This document shows positions 1 to 10,412 of a stretch of DNA of 64,000 bases, one piece after another. Where the stretch lies: positions 620,001 to 684,000 of the forward strand of contig CM059625.1 of the NCBI GenBank assembly GCA_030435675.1, written 5' to 3'. The stretch's first letter is position 1. Each line of letters begins with the position of its first letter. Source of the DNA: Steinernema hermaphroditum (lineage: Eukaryota > Nematoda > Chromadorea > Rhabditida > Steinernematidae). The notes below the pieces were generated by a model, which was not told the DNA's origin, did no database searches, and saw nothing but the letters and a program-made list of their open reading frames with translations. A program made the translations under genes and the position numbers.

Positions 1-3000
1 CCGAAGTGAGTCCTGATAGGAACTAGAGTACCGTCTTTGTCCACACGATCACTGTTAAAGAATAGCCGGAAGCTCATTCCTGATGCAGCGTGTTCGGTTT
101 TCGATTCCCAAACAAAGACATGCATCTTTCCACCGGCGGCAGCACGGCGGACACGCTTTGCTCCTGTTGATCGCTCGATTTTGTTTGACCATCTGAAGAT
201 CTTGCTCTCCTCGCCGGCATAGTCGAGTTCGAAGGCGGTCTGACCGGTATAGCTGTTCTCGTCAACGACATTGAAGTTGCCATCGAGCTTGACGGAGATC
301 GGCTTTTTCAGTGCGGGGTCGCTGACTTTTCCGTGGAATTTGATGTTTCTGGTTTGGAGATCGTGGTGGTAGTCCACTTCATAGACGGTAGGAGCACGCT
401 TTCCGCCGAGGTTGGGCCTAAAACATCTAGTAAAATCTTGCCTTCTAAAAAATGCGAAAACTTACTGAAGGGTCAAAATGTACTTCGTTTGAGAAGGACG
501 CTCGGCCTTAAGTTGCATCTGACGTTTGGGGTGCTTGACAGTCAGAATGAAGGCACGGAACTTGTCTTGATCGGCATCAAGGTCCACATCGAGACCGTAG
601 GCACGCTTGGTAGTGTCCGGCTCCAGAACAAGCTCGAAAGCAGAGTTCTGTGTACTACCGGAGATCTTGTTATGGGCAGAAAGCTTGAAGGGGTTCTCGA
701 TTTCGGTAATTTTGATTTCGAAGAGCTTGTCGTCTGTCTGGTCGACGATCTTGCACTGAACGTTCATGTTGGAGGAACCATCCTTCGAAGTCTTCAACTC
801 GTATTCCCCATCCTTCACCTTAGTTACGGTAACACTGCCACTTCCGTATTCCTTCTGCGGGGTCTTGAGCTTCACTTCTCCCTTAGTTCGGTCGACGTTT
901 ACATCCAGAGCGTACTTCTTGTCGAAATGGTTCATCTCAGCAGCAACAGCGTATTTCGGTGCTGCCTTGTCCATGGTGACATCGAGTTTTCCATTGTTAC
1001 TGATAAGGTCGGCAGCACGGACTTGGTATTCAACCTTGGTTTTGGTCGAGCTGATCGTGTTCGATCCACCGAGAGTGTACTTATCATTGACGTTTCCGAG
1101 GAGGTTACAGTTCCAGTATCCGGCTTCCTTCTTGCATCCGAACTTAGTCTGAAATGAACGAATGTTAAAACAGCTGTCGTCCGGTATTCACCTGTCCAAA
1201 TCCGAAATCCGCGGGAAGGCGCACATCCGAATTGACAGCAACTTCGTTATCATGGTAGATAGACTCAAGTTCTACAGTAACCTTCTTGCCATCGTAGTCC
1301 GAAATTTGCTTGTAATGGCGACGACCATTCTTGTGCGAGTAATCCACTTCAGTGGAATATTTCTTGTCGTTTAGAGTGGCAACGTGTTTTCCCTTAGTCT
1401 GGTCGACGTCGCTGTCGAAGTCAGATTCCAGCTATACCATTTAGTTGTAACTCTAACATAATGAAGAAATGTTACCTTGTACTTGTAGTTCTTAATGTTA
1501 GTTTCGATCTCACTAACGAGCTTGGTTACAGTATAGGTATCCTTGACCTTCCACTGTTGTCCGATCTTAGCTAGAGTGTCTCCTCCCTCGACTTCAAAGT
1601 TGTAGGTGTAGTGACGGTACTCTTTGTGGTCGTCCTTCTTCCAGTCTCCCTTAGCCATGTAGCGGTCACCATTGCTCTCCACTCGGCCCTCAACGTTCAT
1701 TTCATTGCCCTTCCACTTGAAGCTGGATTTGGCCTTGATGTCACGCTTGGGAAGAGGATCATCGGAGACGAGCTTTCCATCGATTTCAAAATCGTTCCAC
1801 GAAAGTGGTCCAACCTTTATGTCGGCCGCAGAGATAGTCTTTCCAGCCTTTTCGAGTTTTCTGAAAAAACTGGCATTATTCGGATGAGTACACTAACAAT
1901 TGCGGAACACAGACGGAGATATTTCTCCGTCTGTGTTCCGCAATTTGGCACCATTCAAATTATCTCAACATGAATGAAACGTTCTGTGTAAGAGCAAAGA
2001 AAATTCCGAGGTTTTGTGGGGGCTTACGTTTTCAGACTAATATCGTTCTTGCGCGCGAATTCCAAGTCGAACTTGTAGTTTTTGTCGGCATCAACTTGCA
2101 CGATGTGCTTATGCTCGGTACCCTGCTTCTCGATCTGGTACTGAAGGAATCCAGTACGCACCTTGGTGTCCATGTCCCAGGTGAACTCTCCCTTGTACAG
2201 TTGCTTGGCGGCCTTGATAGACTTGGGAACTGTGACAGTACCCTTAGCAAAGTCCTTCGCGTTACGCTTGATGTTGGCGTCGATCTTAAGGTCGGTGGCC
2301 GAAGGCTCAACAACAGTGGTCTGCAAATTGGTAGTTGTCTAACGAATTAACTTATCGGCTTACCGCAGCGTAATCGATCTTGTGCTCGAACTTGTCGGAT
2401 TTGACACTGAGTTTCAGGTTTTGCTTCTGGCCGAATTTTCCATCGACGGATCCGGACGCATCGATAACAACAGCATGTCCGTGTTTGGCAACCAAAGTGG
2501 CAGTTTGCAGATCGTTTTGCTTAATGTACGACTTCTTGACGTACATCTTCTCTGGGACTCCTTCAACAGTGGCCGTGGTTTCCACACTGAATTCCATATC
2601 CTTGGGTCGGTAAACGATGTTTGTGTCAAGTCCGATCTTTCCCTTAGGGGCCCACTGAGCCACGGTTTTCGCATTGAAACGACCCGTCTTCTCTTCGGCA
2701 ATGTTGTTCTTCACGATGATCTCCCGGCCAGGGTACTTGAGCACCATCTGTCCGTCCAGCTTAATCATAGGAGCAGTCTGAAATAAAAGCTTCCATAGTG
2801 CTTTCTTATAACGCTTCTGGATGGAGATGCCCTGATGTCACAAGTCCAGAAATGGGCCTCTTTAGTTGAAGAATGAATACTTACCGTAAGTTGGTGCTCA
2901 AGGAGAGCTGAGACACCTTTGAGGTTGGGCGCATCCAGGTCCACCTTCAGCTTAAACTCTTGAGGGGCTTTCAGGAGGTACTCCGCGTTGACCTTATGGT

Positions 3001-6000
3001 TCAGTTTCAGGCAGTCGCTGTTTGCCTTGGCTTCGATGTTTAACTGACCATTGGGCTGCTTCTTCGAACTAATAGTAATGCTGTTCTTCTTGGTACCGTG
3101 GTTGAGAACAACGGAAACGTCGATGTTGTCATCCCTTTTCTCACTGTTCCATGAGTACTCAACATTTCCGAGGTGCGTGGAGAAGGCCTTAAGCTTTTGC
3201 GTCAGTTTGTGGTCTTTGTTTTTCAGCTAAAAATATTGGTTAGCATTGCGCCGGTTCCATATAGCACGAACCAGGAAATTGTGTTCAGCCTCGAGATTGA
3301 CTTTTCCCTGATACTTTCCGATATTGTACTGGCTATCAATCTTTCCCTTGATTTCATTGACCCCATTGAATTCGCCGGCTGCATCAACCTTGGAATTGGA
3401 GTGCACGCCATCGTAGTCGACCTTAGCGAAGAATTTCTTGTTGTCAATCCCGAACTCGGCTGAACGTTTCATTACAGTGGGCAATAACACAAAAAAAAAC
3501 CTACAGTTAAGTTTCACAAGCTTTGTGAAAACCTTATCAAGACTAAACTCCAACTTTCCATAGGGCTTCTGCAAGCTGTACTCAACGACAGTGTTCAGAT
3601 CGGCAGCGGTCTTGGCGTCTCCATCGGCCTTAGCCTTCAGCACATAGCGGCTCTTCCCGTTAGGCGATTCGATCTGCAAGTACCGTATTGATCACTTTTT
3701 ATTAAGAGATGAAAAGCAGCAATAGCTTCACGAACTTCCTAACATACCTTCAAGTTACCATTCAAAGCATACTCATTGGTGGTCGTTGAATCAGACACAG
3801 TAACCTTTACGGTCGCACCGTAATCCTGAAGCTTTTTGCGCTCGTTGAGATCTCCGTTAACGTTGATTTTTCTTATCGGTGTGTCAAGACTGAAGGAAAC
3901 TTTCTTGGCACTGGCGTTGAAGTCAAAATCAGCAGCCATCTTGCGATTAACCTTAGAGCCGGGGGTGTCGAATCCGAGGTTCAAACTGACCGCGCCAGGC
4001 TACAAGTTACAATTTTTATAAATAGAGGAATCGGGAAACCAACTGTCTTCTTTCCACCGATCGTGACTTCGTAGGTCTTAAGTGCGGGATCGGTCTTCTC
4101 AATGAACACGCTGGACTGGATGAACGGAAGACGCTTCTCGAATTCGAAGCAAGCCTGGAGACCAACAGCTTTTCCGATCACGTTTCCGCTGCACATTCGC
4201 TTCTCGTCACCCTTGACAGCTCCCAAGCTGGTTTCGACATTGTTCACGATTTTAAGGATGTCGGACTTGGTGTGGAGAAGTTCTACCTTATCTTCGGGCA
4301 CTTCAATGACTGACTTGAACTTTCCATCCTTCAGGGAGTTCTTTGCGATGAAAGATGAAGAGGTATGAAGGGTTGTTTCGAAGCGAACTCCTTGACGAAC
4401 ACGCGAGGTCTGGAGAGTGACAGCTCCAGACACAAACAGATTACCAGAAGGGCTGCTAGCAAATTCAGTCTCGAAGTCAGCTTTTGCCTTGATCAGATTG
4501 CGCAGGTCGGTCTTCGATGACAACTTGACCTTAAGGGCGACAGCGGCGTCAAGAGTGAAGCGGAGAGGGAATCCTGAGATAGTTGGGACTGTATGCACGG
4601 CCTCCATAACGAAGAAGTTTTTCTCGTAGTCAACATCCTTAAGGCGAGCCATGTGTTCAAGAGCGGCTTGAGTTGAGAAGTTGCTCATCATCTCCTCAAC
4701 GAACTTAGAGCTCGTATACGAATCGTAGAAGACGTCGTCTCCAAAGATCTTCAGCCCAAGGGAAGTCGATACACGTCCCTCGTCGTACTTGATCTTCTTG
4801 AGGAAAGAATCCTTCAGAGAAGAAACCTTTGAGTGGGTGGGAGAATAGCTTTCCTTGCTGAATTCATAACCGGCAGGGTTAGTGAAGTAGCCATCGGGGC
4901 CGATCAGCTGATCAAGGGGGCGATCGAGTCCTTCGAGACGAGTCTCAACTTCGAACATGTTGATGCTTTTGCCAAACAGGTGAATGGTGGCGTTAGCAGC
5001 TAATTGTCTGGGAATGTAGTTCTCAGGGACAAAGACCACTGATGTGTCGAGGTGAGCACCGACATTGGCCTTCTGGTTATGGTAGCCGATCTCTGTGTAA
5101 CGAGAGAACTTGCGAGGGTCCTTGTTGAACTTTTGGGGGAGAGTCTGACGACGAAGTACGGATTTGAGGTTAGCGAAGGCCGGGTTGGAACTGGAGCGCT
5201 TGGTGTTGAGATACGACCAAACATAGGATCCGACTGAAAAAAAAACGATAACATTATCTGCTTCGTATTATACGACAGCTTACCTTGGTTGTTTTTCTCA
5301 TCTCCAAGTTGTTCAATAACTTTGTTAACAAGCTCTTCATTGACGCACTCCATCAACTGACGGAAGGCCGTTATTCTCAGTTCCACACTTTCGTCAACGT
5401 TGAAAAACACCTTCTCCAGAACGCTGGCCCGAAGTTTAGAGCACAACTTGCGGCGAAGAGAGCTGGCGGCAACAACACGAACGACGACGGGGTTCTTCGC
5501 TTCTTCGATGCACATATTGAGAACGTGGACCGATCCGATATCGGCAGCGATGTTACCGATGGCCTTCAGAGCAATGACGATCTCTTCGTTGCTGGTCTTG
5601 GGAACGATGCATCCGGTTGGAATCTTCTTTTGAACGGCTTCGGCAATCTTCTTGACTCCTTCTTCTAGATCGCAATCCTCGTCAGAGAGGCAATAGGTGT
5701 GAACCAAGGAAGAAAGACCGAGAAGCCCCTTGGCTGGCGCTTCATTAGCGACTTGGGAAACCTTCTTGAGCAGGCCAGATGAGGGATGCTGAATCAAAGC
5801 CAGCGACTGGAAAAGTGCGGCCTTCTCCTCAGACTTGGCAGCCTTCATGATCTTCACGAGTTCGTCGACGCAAGATTCCGTTCCACAAATGGCGAGGGCG
5901 TCGCGGAAGGCAGCGCAATCTCCATTTACAGCAACGATTTCGTTAGCCGACAGTTGGCGAAGGTTGTTCACAAGAGAAACGAATTGGGCTCCAGACGGAA

Positions 6001-8324
6001 ATAGAAATTATGAAGGACCAGTGATATAAACTTCGAAGGTTACCTGCGAGCGAACCAAGAGAGACTTTTTGCAAAGATACTGAACGTTCTTCTTGGCACC
6101 ATCAACAGCATTCTTGCGTGTGTCATATTCAAGCTCGGAATGATCAAATCGAAGAGACGAGCGCTTTTCGTAGTCCTGAAGAGCCGAAGAAGCAGCCTTG
6201 ACTTCGACGAATTTCACGGTCTGAGTGACGGTAGTCTCAAGCGCGGTACCCTCCTGGAAGGGCTGAGGGACGGAGTGCCTCTCAGTGCAAATAGACTAAA
6301 TTGTTGTGGTTACATACATTTCAGTTGTTTCAGTTTACAGTACCTTGAATAGTCTGCTCTCCTTCAGCTCTATTTTGCAGTCCTGGAAGGACCTCAGAAG
6401 AGGAATGTTCTGGGATTTAGAGTGAACGGAGTACGGCGTGTTCCTGAAGCCGTGGAGGTGATGGGCGTTCTGACAGGCGGCCAGGTTTTTCTTCTTTGTA
6501 ATGGTCGATCCCTCACGCTGGTACTCGGTGTTGCAGTCTCCATTGACGTCTGTTTCAATTTCTTCGCTGTCATCGAATCCTGTTTGGAAAGCTGACAAGA
6601 ATCCTCGCTTGATGTTGACGGACCAGGCGGGATCTTCGCTTGAGGGACAGACAGAGACAACGCGACCGAATTGAAAGCCGAAGCGTAGTTCGTGCTTTTC
6701 CAAGGTGGAGGCATAGTTGACGTGGGCTTCTGCTCCGGTGAGGCTTGTACCGGTGAGCTAAATAATATCTACTTTTATTTTGCTTATGGTTTTGGAAAAA
6801 GTCGACATCAGCAAAACAGCAACTTAGCGATAACTAATTATGTTATGTGTTAACGGGATATGACATGGAATTCAAGGTATACCTTTAAGCTAAATTCGCA
6901 GTCTTTGTGGTAAGTGACGAGAGCCTTCGACTTGTGTGTCACGGCAGTGTCGACCTTGTCGAACCCGAGAGCAATCTTTGTAACCGTTTCCACATCAAAC
7001 GTGTAGGTCTTTCCTTTCTCATAATGTCCATCCGATCCTGAAAAGCAAACGCTATCAGCAATGTGGGCAAAAACACAAAGAGTCGAAAGGTCTTATCGCA
7101 TTTTCCGTCTGCATCTCCAACTCCTTTGTTCTTATCTCGAGTGTCCTAGCGCACGCGAGATAAATTTCTACAAGCAAAGGAAGAGAAAAGTCTCACCTGA
7201 GCACGTAGCGGCGCAGTTTTGCGTAGATTCTCTTCGAGCCCGTAGGGTGCCTGAAAATTAATTATGCAATAAAATTGCGGGATATCGAGCATCAGAGTTC
7301 ATTTTATGAGATGTATTTTGTTTGGAATAAATTTGTCAACGGTCGTCTAGATTCCATACTTTCCATGGGTAGGCAGGTTTTATGATTAACGTCGATGTTT
7401 CTAAATGTTTTTTATTCTAGCAGTACGTTTTCAATCATGACTTCTACAAGCCGTTTTCGGTTTTGTCTTTTACTGCTAAGTTTCGTAGGTTTTTGCGATC
7501 AAATTGTGTTCTTATGATTGTTTTATGGGAGAAACGCAACCGTCTTATCTGACGATGAACTTTAGCATCGTCGCTATTGACTGTACAGAGCGAGGCTTGT
7601 TTATGTTTTGTTCAAAAATCACGAGAAGTAAATTTGGCAGTCTACAGTGCTTCCCGGTCCAACTGTTCTGGCACTATCTTGTTTGTTACCAACTAGTGTT
7701 CCAAGCATCTCTGTATACCGAAAATCGTCGATAGTCTCACTTGCCGCTGCTTGATAAAAACATGTGATATCAGTTCGCAGGTGCGGGATATACTGGCGCA
7801 CTTTTGAACTGTTCGATAGCACAATACTATTTGTTTTGCTCATATGAAAAATCTAGGCCAAACTGAGCAAGTTAAATTGTAAAACAATGAGAAATCAAGA
7901 TGACACTTCAGTGAATGGTGATATTGCGATATTGACCTTATTTCGTGAAAGCTAAGTTCTAACGTTTGCAAGCTTGGAAATGGCACGCCCCAATGTGGGA
8001 CTCAATCTATCCTATACTGATCTCAGACTCACAGCCCGCTTTGGGAAAAATTTCACGTATTAACGAAATAGAGCGTAGTAGTTCGAATTGAGACAATGAA
8101 CAAACGGACTTTACTAATTTGCACTGCTAGTAAGGAGGGAAATAACTAAAGAAGCACAGCAATAAGACCAATATTCACTGGCCTTCAACCGGACAAGCTG
8201 TGCTTAGAACCTTGGATGGTGTAGCATTGAGTAGCACGTCTATGAGATGAAAAAATGAGTTACCTGGGTAGGCGAATGGCGTTACTGCCACCAAAAGTAG
8301 CAGAAGCGCGAGATGCGGCTTCAT
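1..8324 (-). CDS. Apolipophorin/apoB-like large lipid transfer protein, 5' part (3' end outside window)
   Basis: Secreted lipid carrier of the vitellogenin/apoB/apolipophorin superfamily. Exons read from continuous frame: 8264-8324, 7197-7250, 6883-7037, 6344-6757, 6019-6295, 5284-5988, 4044-5233, 3748-3999, 3505-3673, 3272-3459, 2885-3226, 2364-2777, 2028-2338, 1476-1860, 1192-1431, 466-1148 and 1-417, about 2,070 residues so far. It starts with a signal peptide (MKPHLALLLLLVAV). The N-terminal lipoprotein domain follows, with paired cysteines and the helical stretch QFVSLVNNLRQLSANEI; then the region around FVPENYIPRQLAANATIHLF, which aligns by eye with apoB just after its helical domain; then long amphipathic beta-strand sequence, typical of apoB/apolipophorin rather than of yolk vitellogenins. 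The exon 5/6 junction is uncertain: the obvious donor at 6043 gives the wrong phase, and a donor at 6018 leaves a 30-nt intron. An RVRR motif lies at 144-155. Family is confident; orthology is not. Confidence 0.88.
144..155 (-). other. Possible furin-type cleavage site (RVRR) in the apolipophorin-like protein
   Basis: Codons for Arg-Val-Arg-Arg, preceded by Lys and followed by three alanines, fit the RX(K/R)R pattern used by furin-like proteases. Insect apolipophorins are cleaved by furin into two chains, but near residue 700; this site is near residue 2,030, so equivalence is doubtful. Cleavage is inference only. Confidence 0.35.
1898..1945. repeat. Perfect 22-bp inverted repeat with 4-nt loop, inside an intron
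   Basis: Arms 1898-1919 and 1924-1945 are exact reverse complements, separated by TATT. The repeat lies in the 167-nt intron (1861-2027) of the apolipophorin-like gene, most of whose other mid-gene introns are 25-110 nt. It could be a tiny foldback or MITE remnant. It is too short for a normal miRNA precursor. Confidence 0.85.
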
Positions 8325-8397
8325 CGTGGTGCGCCTCACTCTCGCAATGGCGCAGAAGGAGTTGTCTAATTGCTTTTATTTTTCCTTGTCGCTCTCA

Positions 8398-8406
8398 ACT
8401 GATAAG
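8398..8406 (+). promoter_or_regulatory. Extended GATA site ACTGATAAG upstream of the apolipophorin-like gene
   Basis: ACTGATAAG lies about 75 bp upstream of the start codon at 8324. This is the extended GATA form bound by intestinal GATA factors (ELT-2 class) in Caenorhabditis, and the usual control element of nematode yolk lipoprotein promoters. A further TTATCA (TGATAA on the minus strand) is at 8488-8493. The motifs are visible; the function is inferred from vit promoters. Confidence 0.4.
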
Positions 8407-8717
8407 CAACAGATCAGCGCAGCGGCGCCCCGGTCGTTCGACAGCGTCGGCGTACGGCGGCCCCGATCGTGACCGCCGAAGACCTTTTTATCAATATCAA
8501 TATCAACAGTTTTTGTTTTTGATTTGTTTACACGGCCGGGCCCTACGACGCCTTGCTCCTTAGCGGTAAGAGCTAAGAGAGGGTTCACGACCGAATGCAT
8601 CGATTTGCACCGAAGTGGTGTCATACGCCGCTTGGTGACATAATCTAGCCTACAAAATTCAGCATGATAAGGACCAGTAAACAGATGCTTTTTGTCACCT
8701 CACGTCCTTCCCTGTCC

Positions 8718-8724
8718 TGTCAAT
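8718..8724 (+). promoter_or_regulatory. TGTCAAT box (VPE1-like) upstream of the apolipophorin-like gene
   Basis: TGTCAAT, the same string as the vitellogenin promoter element 1 described in Caenorhabditis vit genes, lies about 395 bp upstream of the start codon. A 7-mer is expected by chance every several kb on two strands, so this is weak alone. It is recorded because GATA sites lie between it and the gene. Confidence 0.25.
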
Positions 8725-10183
8725 CAAAGTGCTTTTTTGCCTAGCGTGGTAAAGAAGGACGTTAAGAACTCTTACTGATCTGCACCGCCACTAAGATGTG
8801 GATATCTGGACACAAATGCTCAAGTTGGTTCAATGAGGCAGTAATGCATTCTAGGAGCCGCTCAATGGATAGCGGAGTCTGAATAGAAAAGCGTCCGGTT
8901 CAAAAGCTTGAAATTCTGTACGCAGATTCTAAATAAAGCACAAAATTGAAAGGACACAGTGCATTGAAATGTGTCTTGGTTATATCGAAGAATTCAGCCG
9001 AAAAATCTCGCCGGATTTCGGTTTTACCGTCCGCTTCCTTTCGTCCCTCAACGAACATTCTCGAATGTCATATTTTATGCTTTCTTATATTTTGCACAGC
9101 TTTATTTTATGCTGTATCCTGTACCGCTTTGCTCTTCCGCTGCGATGTTGCTGTCAGTTCCTGCTGGTGTCAAAACGGTTTGTAGTGGATCGAATTAGCG
9201 TCCGTATGATTCACTGGAAAGTGGGCGAATGGTAGAAATTAAGAGCTATCAACTGATAAAGCTTCTTCGCCGTCTGTGTTGGGCAACAACAAAAACTAGT
9301 CTGCAATCGGAGCTCGGGAGCAGTGAACTCTCACAAAAGCCGAGTACTTCGATAAGCGTACTTCTAAAGTCAAAGGGCGCCCAACGGATCATCGGGACTC
9401 GCCAGTATAGATTGGTTTTTTCAATGCACTTTTCGATTGCAACGCACTGAACTGTACCATAAAAACGTTTCGATTATTACGTCTTGATGGCTTTTCATAA
9501 CGTCGTATCAGACAACAAGGAATCGGCCCTAAAATAGAATTAAGACTAAAAGCGAGGAAGTGAGTGATGACCAGGAACTGGAAGTAGGTACGATCGCGTA
9601 GAGATGTAGGCAATCGTTTCTGTAGATTCCGTAGTTTATGTGAGCCAATGATAAACTTTTTCGTCGTTAGCAATCCGAAGGCCAACGTTCTTCGCGAACA
9701 GTGTTAGTTATGCGCTTTACAACAATGCAAAACAATGGAACCCCAGTTCATTGCGACTCAGTAGAGTCCATGACAGCTATAATCACTATAATCAATAGCG
9801 GGCTTAAATCTCAAGTGCTTACCCACATATGCTCATTTAACCGCGGCGGAACTTCCACAGCATTCGTTGCGTCTATATTAAAAGAAATTTCTTTCCAGAA
9901 AACAGTAATCGCATATATCCGTGGCAGTTTCAGCTTTTTGTTATTCTTCACTATGCACTTAAATGTCCGGTCGGCGTTCGAAGTGTCCATAATTGATTAA
10001 TCATCAAAAGATGTTTACACCTTATATGATAACATCACCGGCGGACAGCTCCTATCCACAAACAGGGACCTTTTACTTCCGCGCTCATGGCACCCTGTTC
10101 CCACTATCCGCTTACACATCGATTTTCATCTATCGATGAACATTGTCACGAGTTTACACGAGTTTATTTCGCGAATCAAAGGT

Positions 10184-10345
10184 TTACGCCTTGCAAGACA
10201 CCGAATAATAGACAAACAGAGGATGTCTCGTTGTAGCCGGCTTCATCCCTGACATGGCGTGGGTGTTGAACTGGTCGTAGACGGCGCGCTTCGCGGGGCA
10301 TCTGCACTGGGCAAAACTTCGGATCCAGCAGCGGAACGTCTTCAT
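10184..10345 (-). CDS. Possible small ORF (53 aa) downstream of the dehydrogenase-like gene
   Basis: ATG at 10345 opens a 53-codon frame ending in TAA at 10184. The product begins MKTFRCWIRSFAQCRCP and is rich in Cys and Arg. The segment is more GC-rich than the surrounding DNA. It starts 68 bp after the stop of the dehydrogenase-like gene on the same strand, with an AATAAA (minus strand, near 10373) between them, the spacing expected for a downstream operon gene. No family is recognised, no intron is evident, and it may be only 3' untranslated sequence. Confidence 0.3.
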   Translation of the reverse strand: MKTFRCWIRSFAQCRCPAKRAVYDQFNTHAMSGMKPATTRHPLFVYYSVSCKA

Positions 10346-10412
10346 CGCGGGCGTTTGCGGTACAGCGGATGTTTATTTACACAAAATAAATATTGGCGTC
10401 GATACAGGTAAT

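Larger units (their letters stand above)
8325..10183. other. Intergenic, apolipophorin-like promoter side
   Basis: No gene recognised. A GC-rich patch at about 8400-8560 sits over the presumed promoter; the rest is AT-rich with short overlapping ORFs lacking a recognisable product or splice-consistent structure. Confidence 0.6.

Noticed and set aside
333..1157. 274-codon plus-strand ORF
   Set aside because: Antisense shadow of exons 16 and 17 of the apolipophorin-like gene, whose minus-strand reading gives the coherent family sequence.
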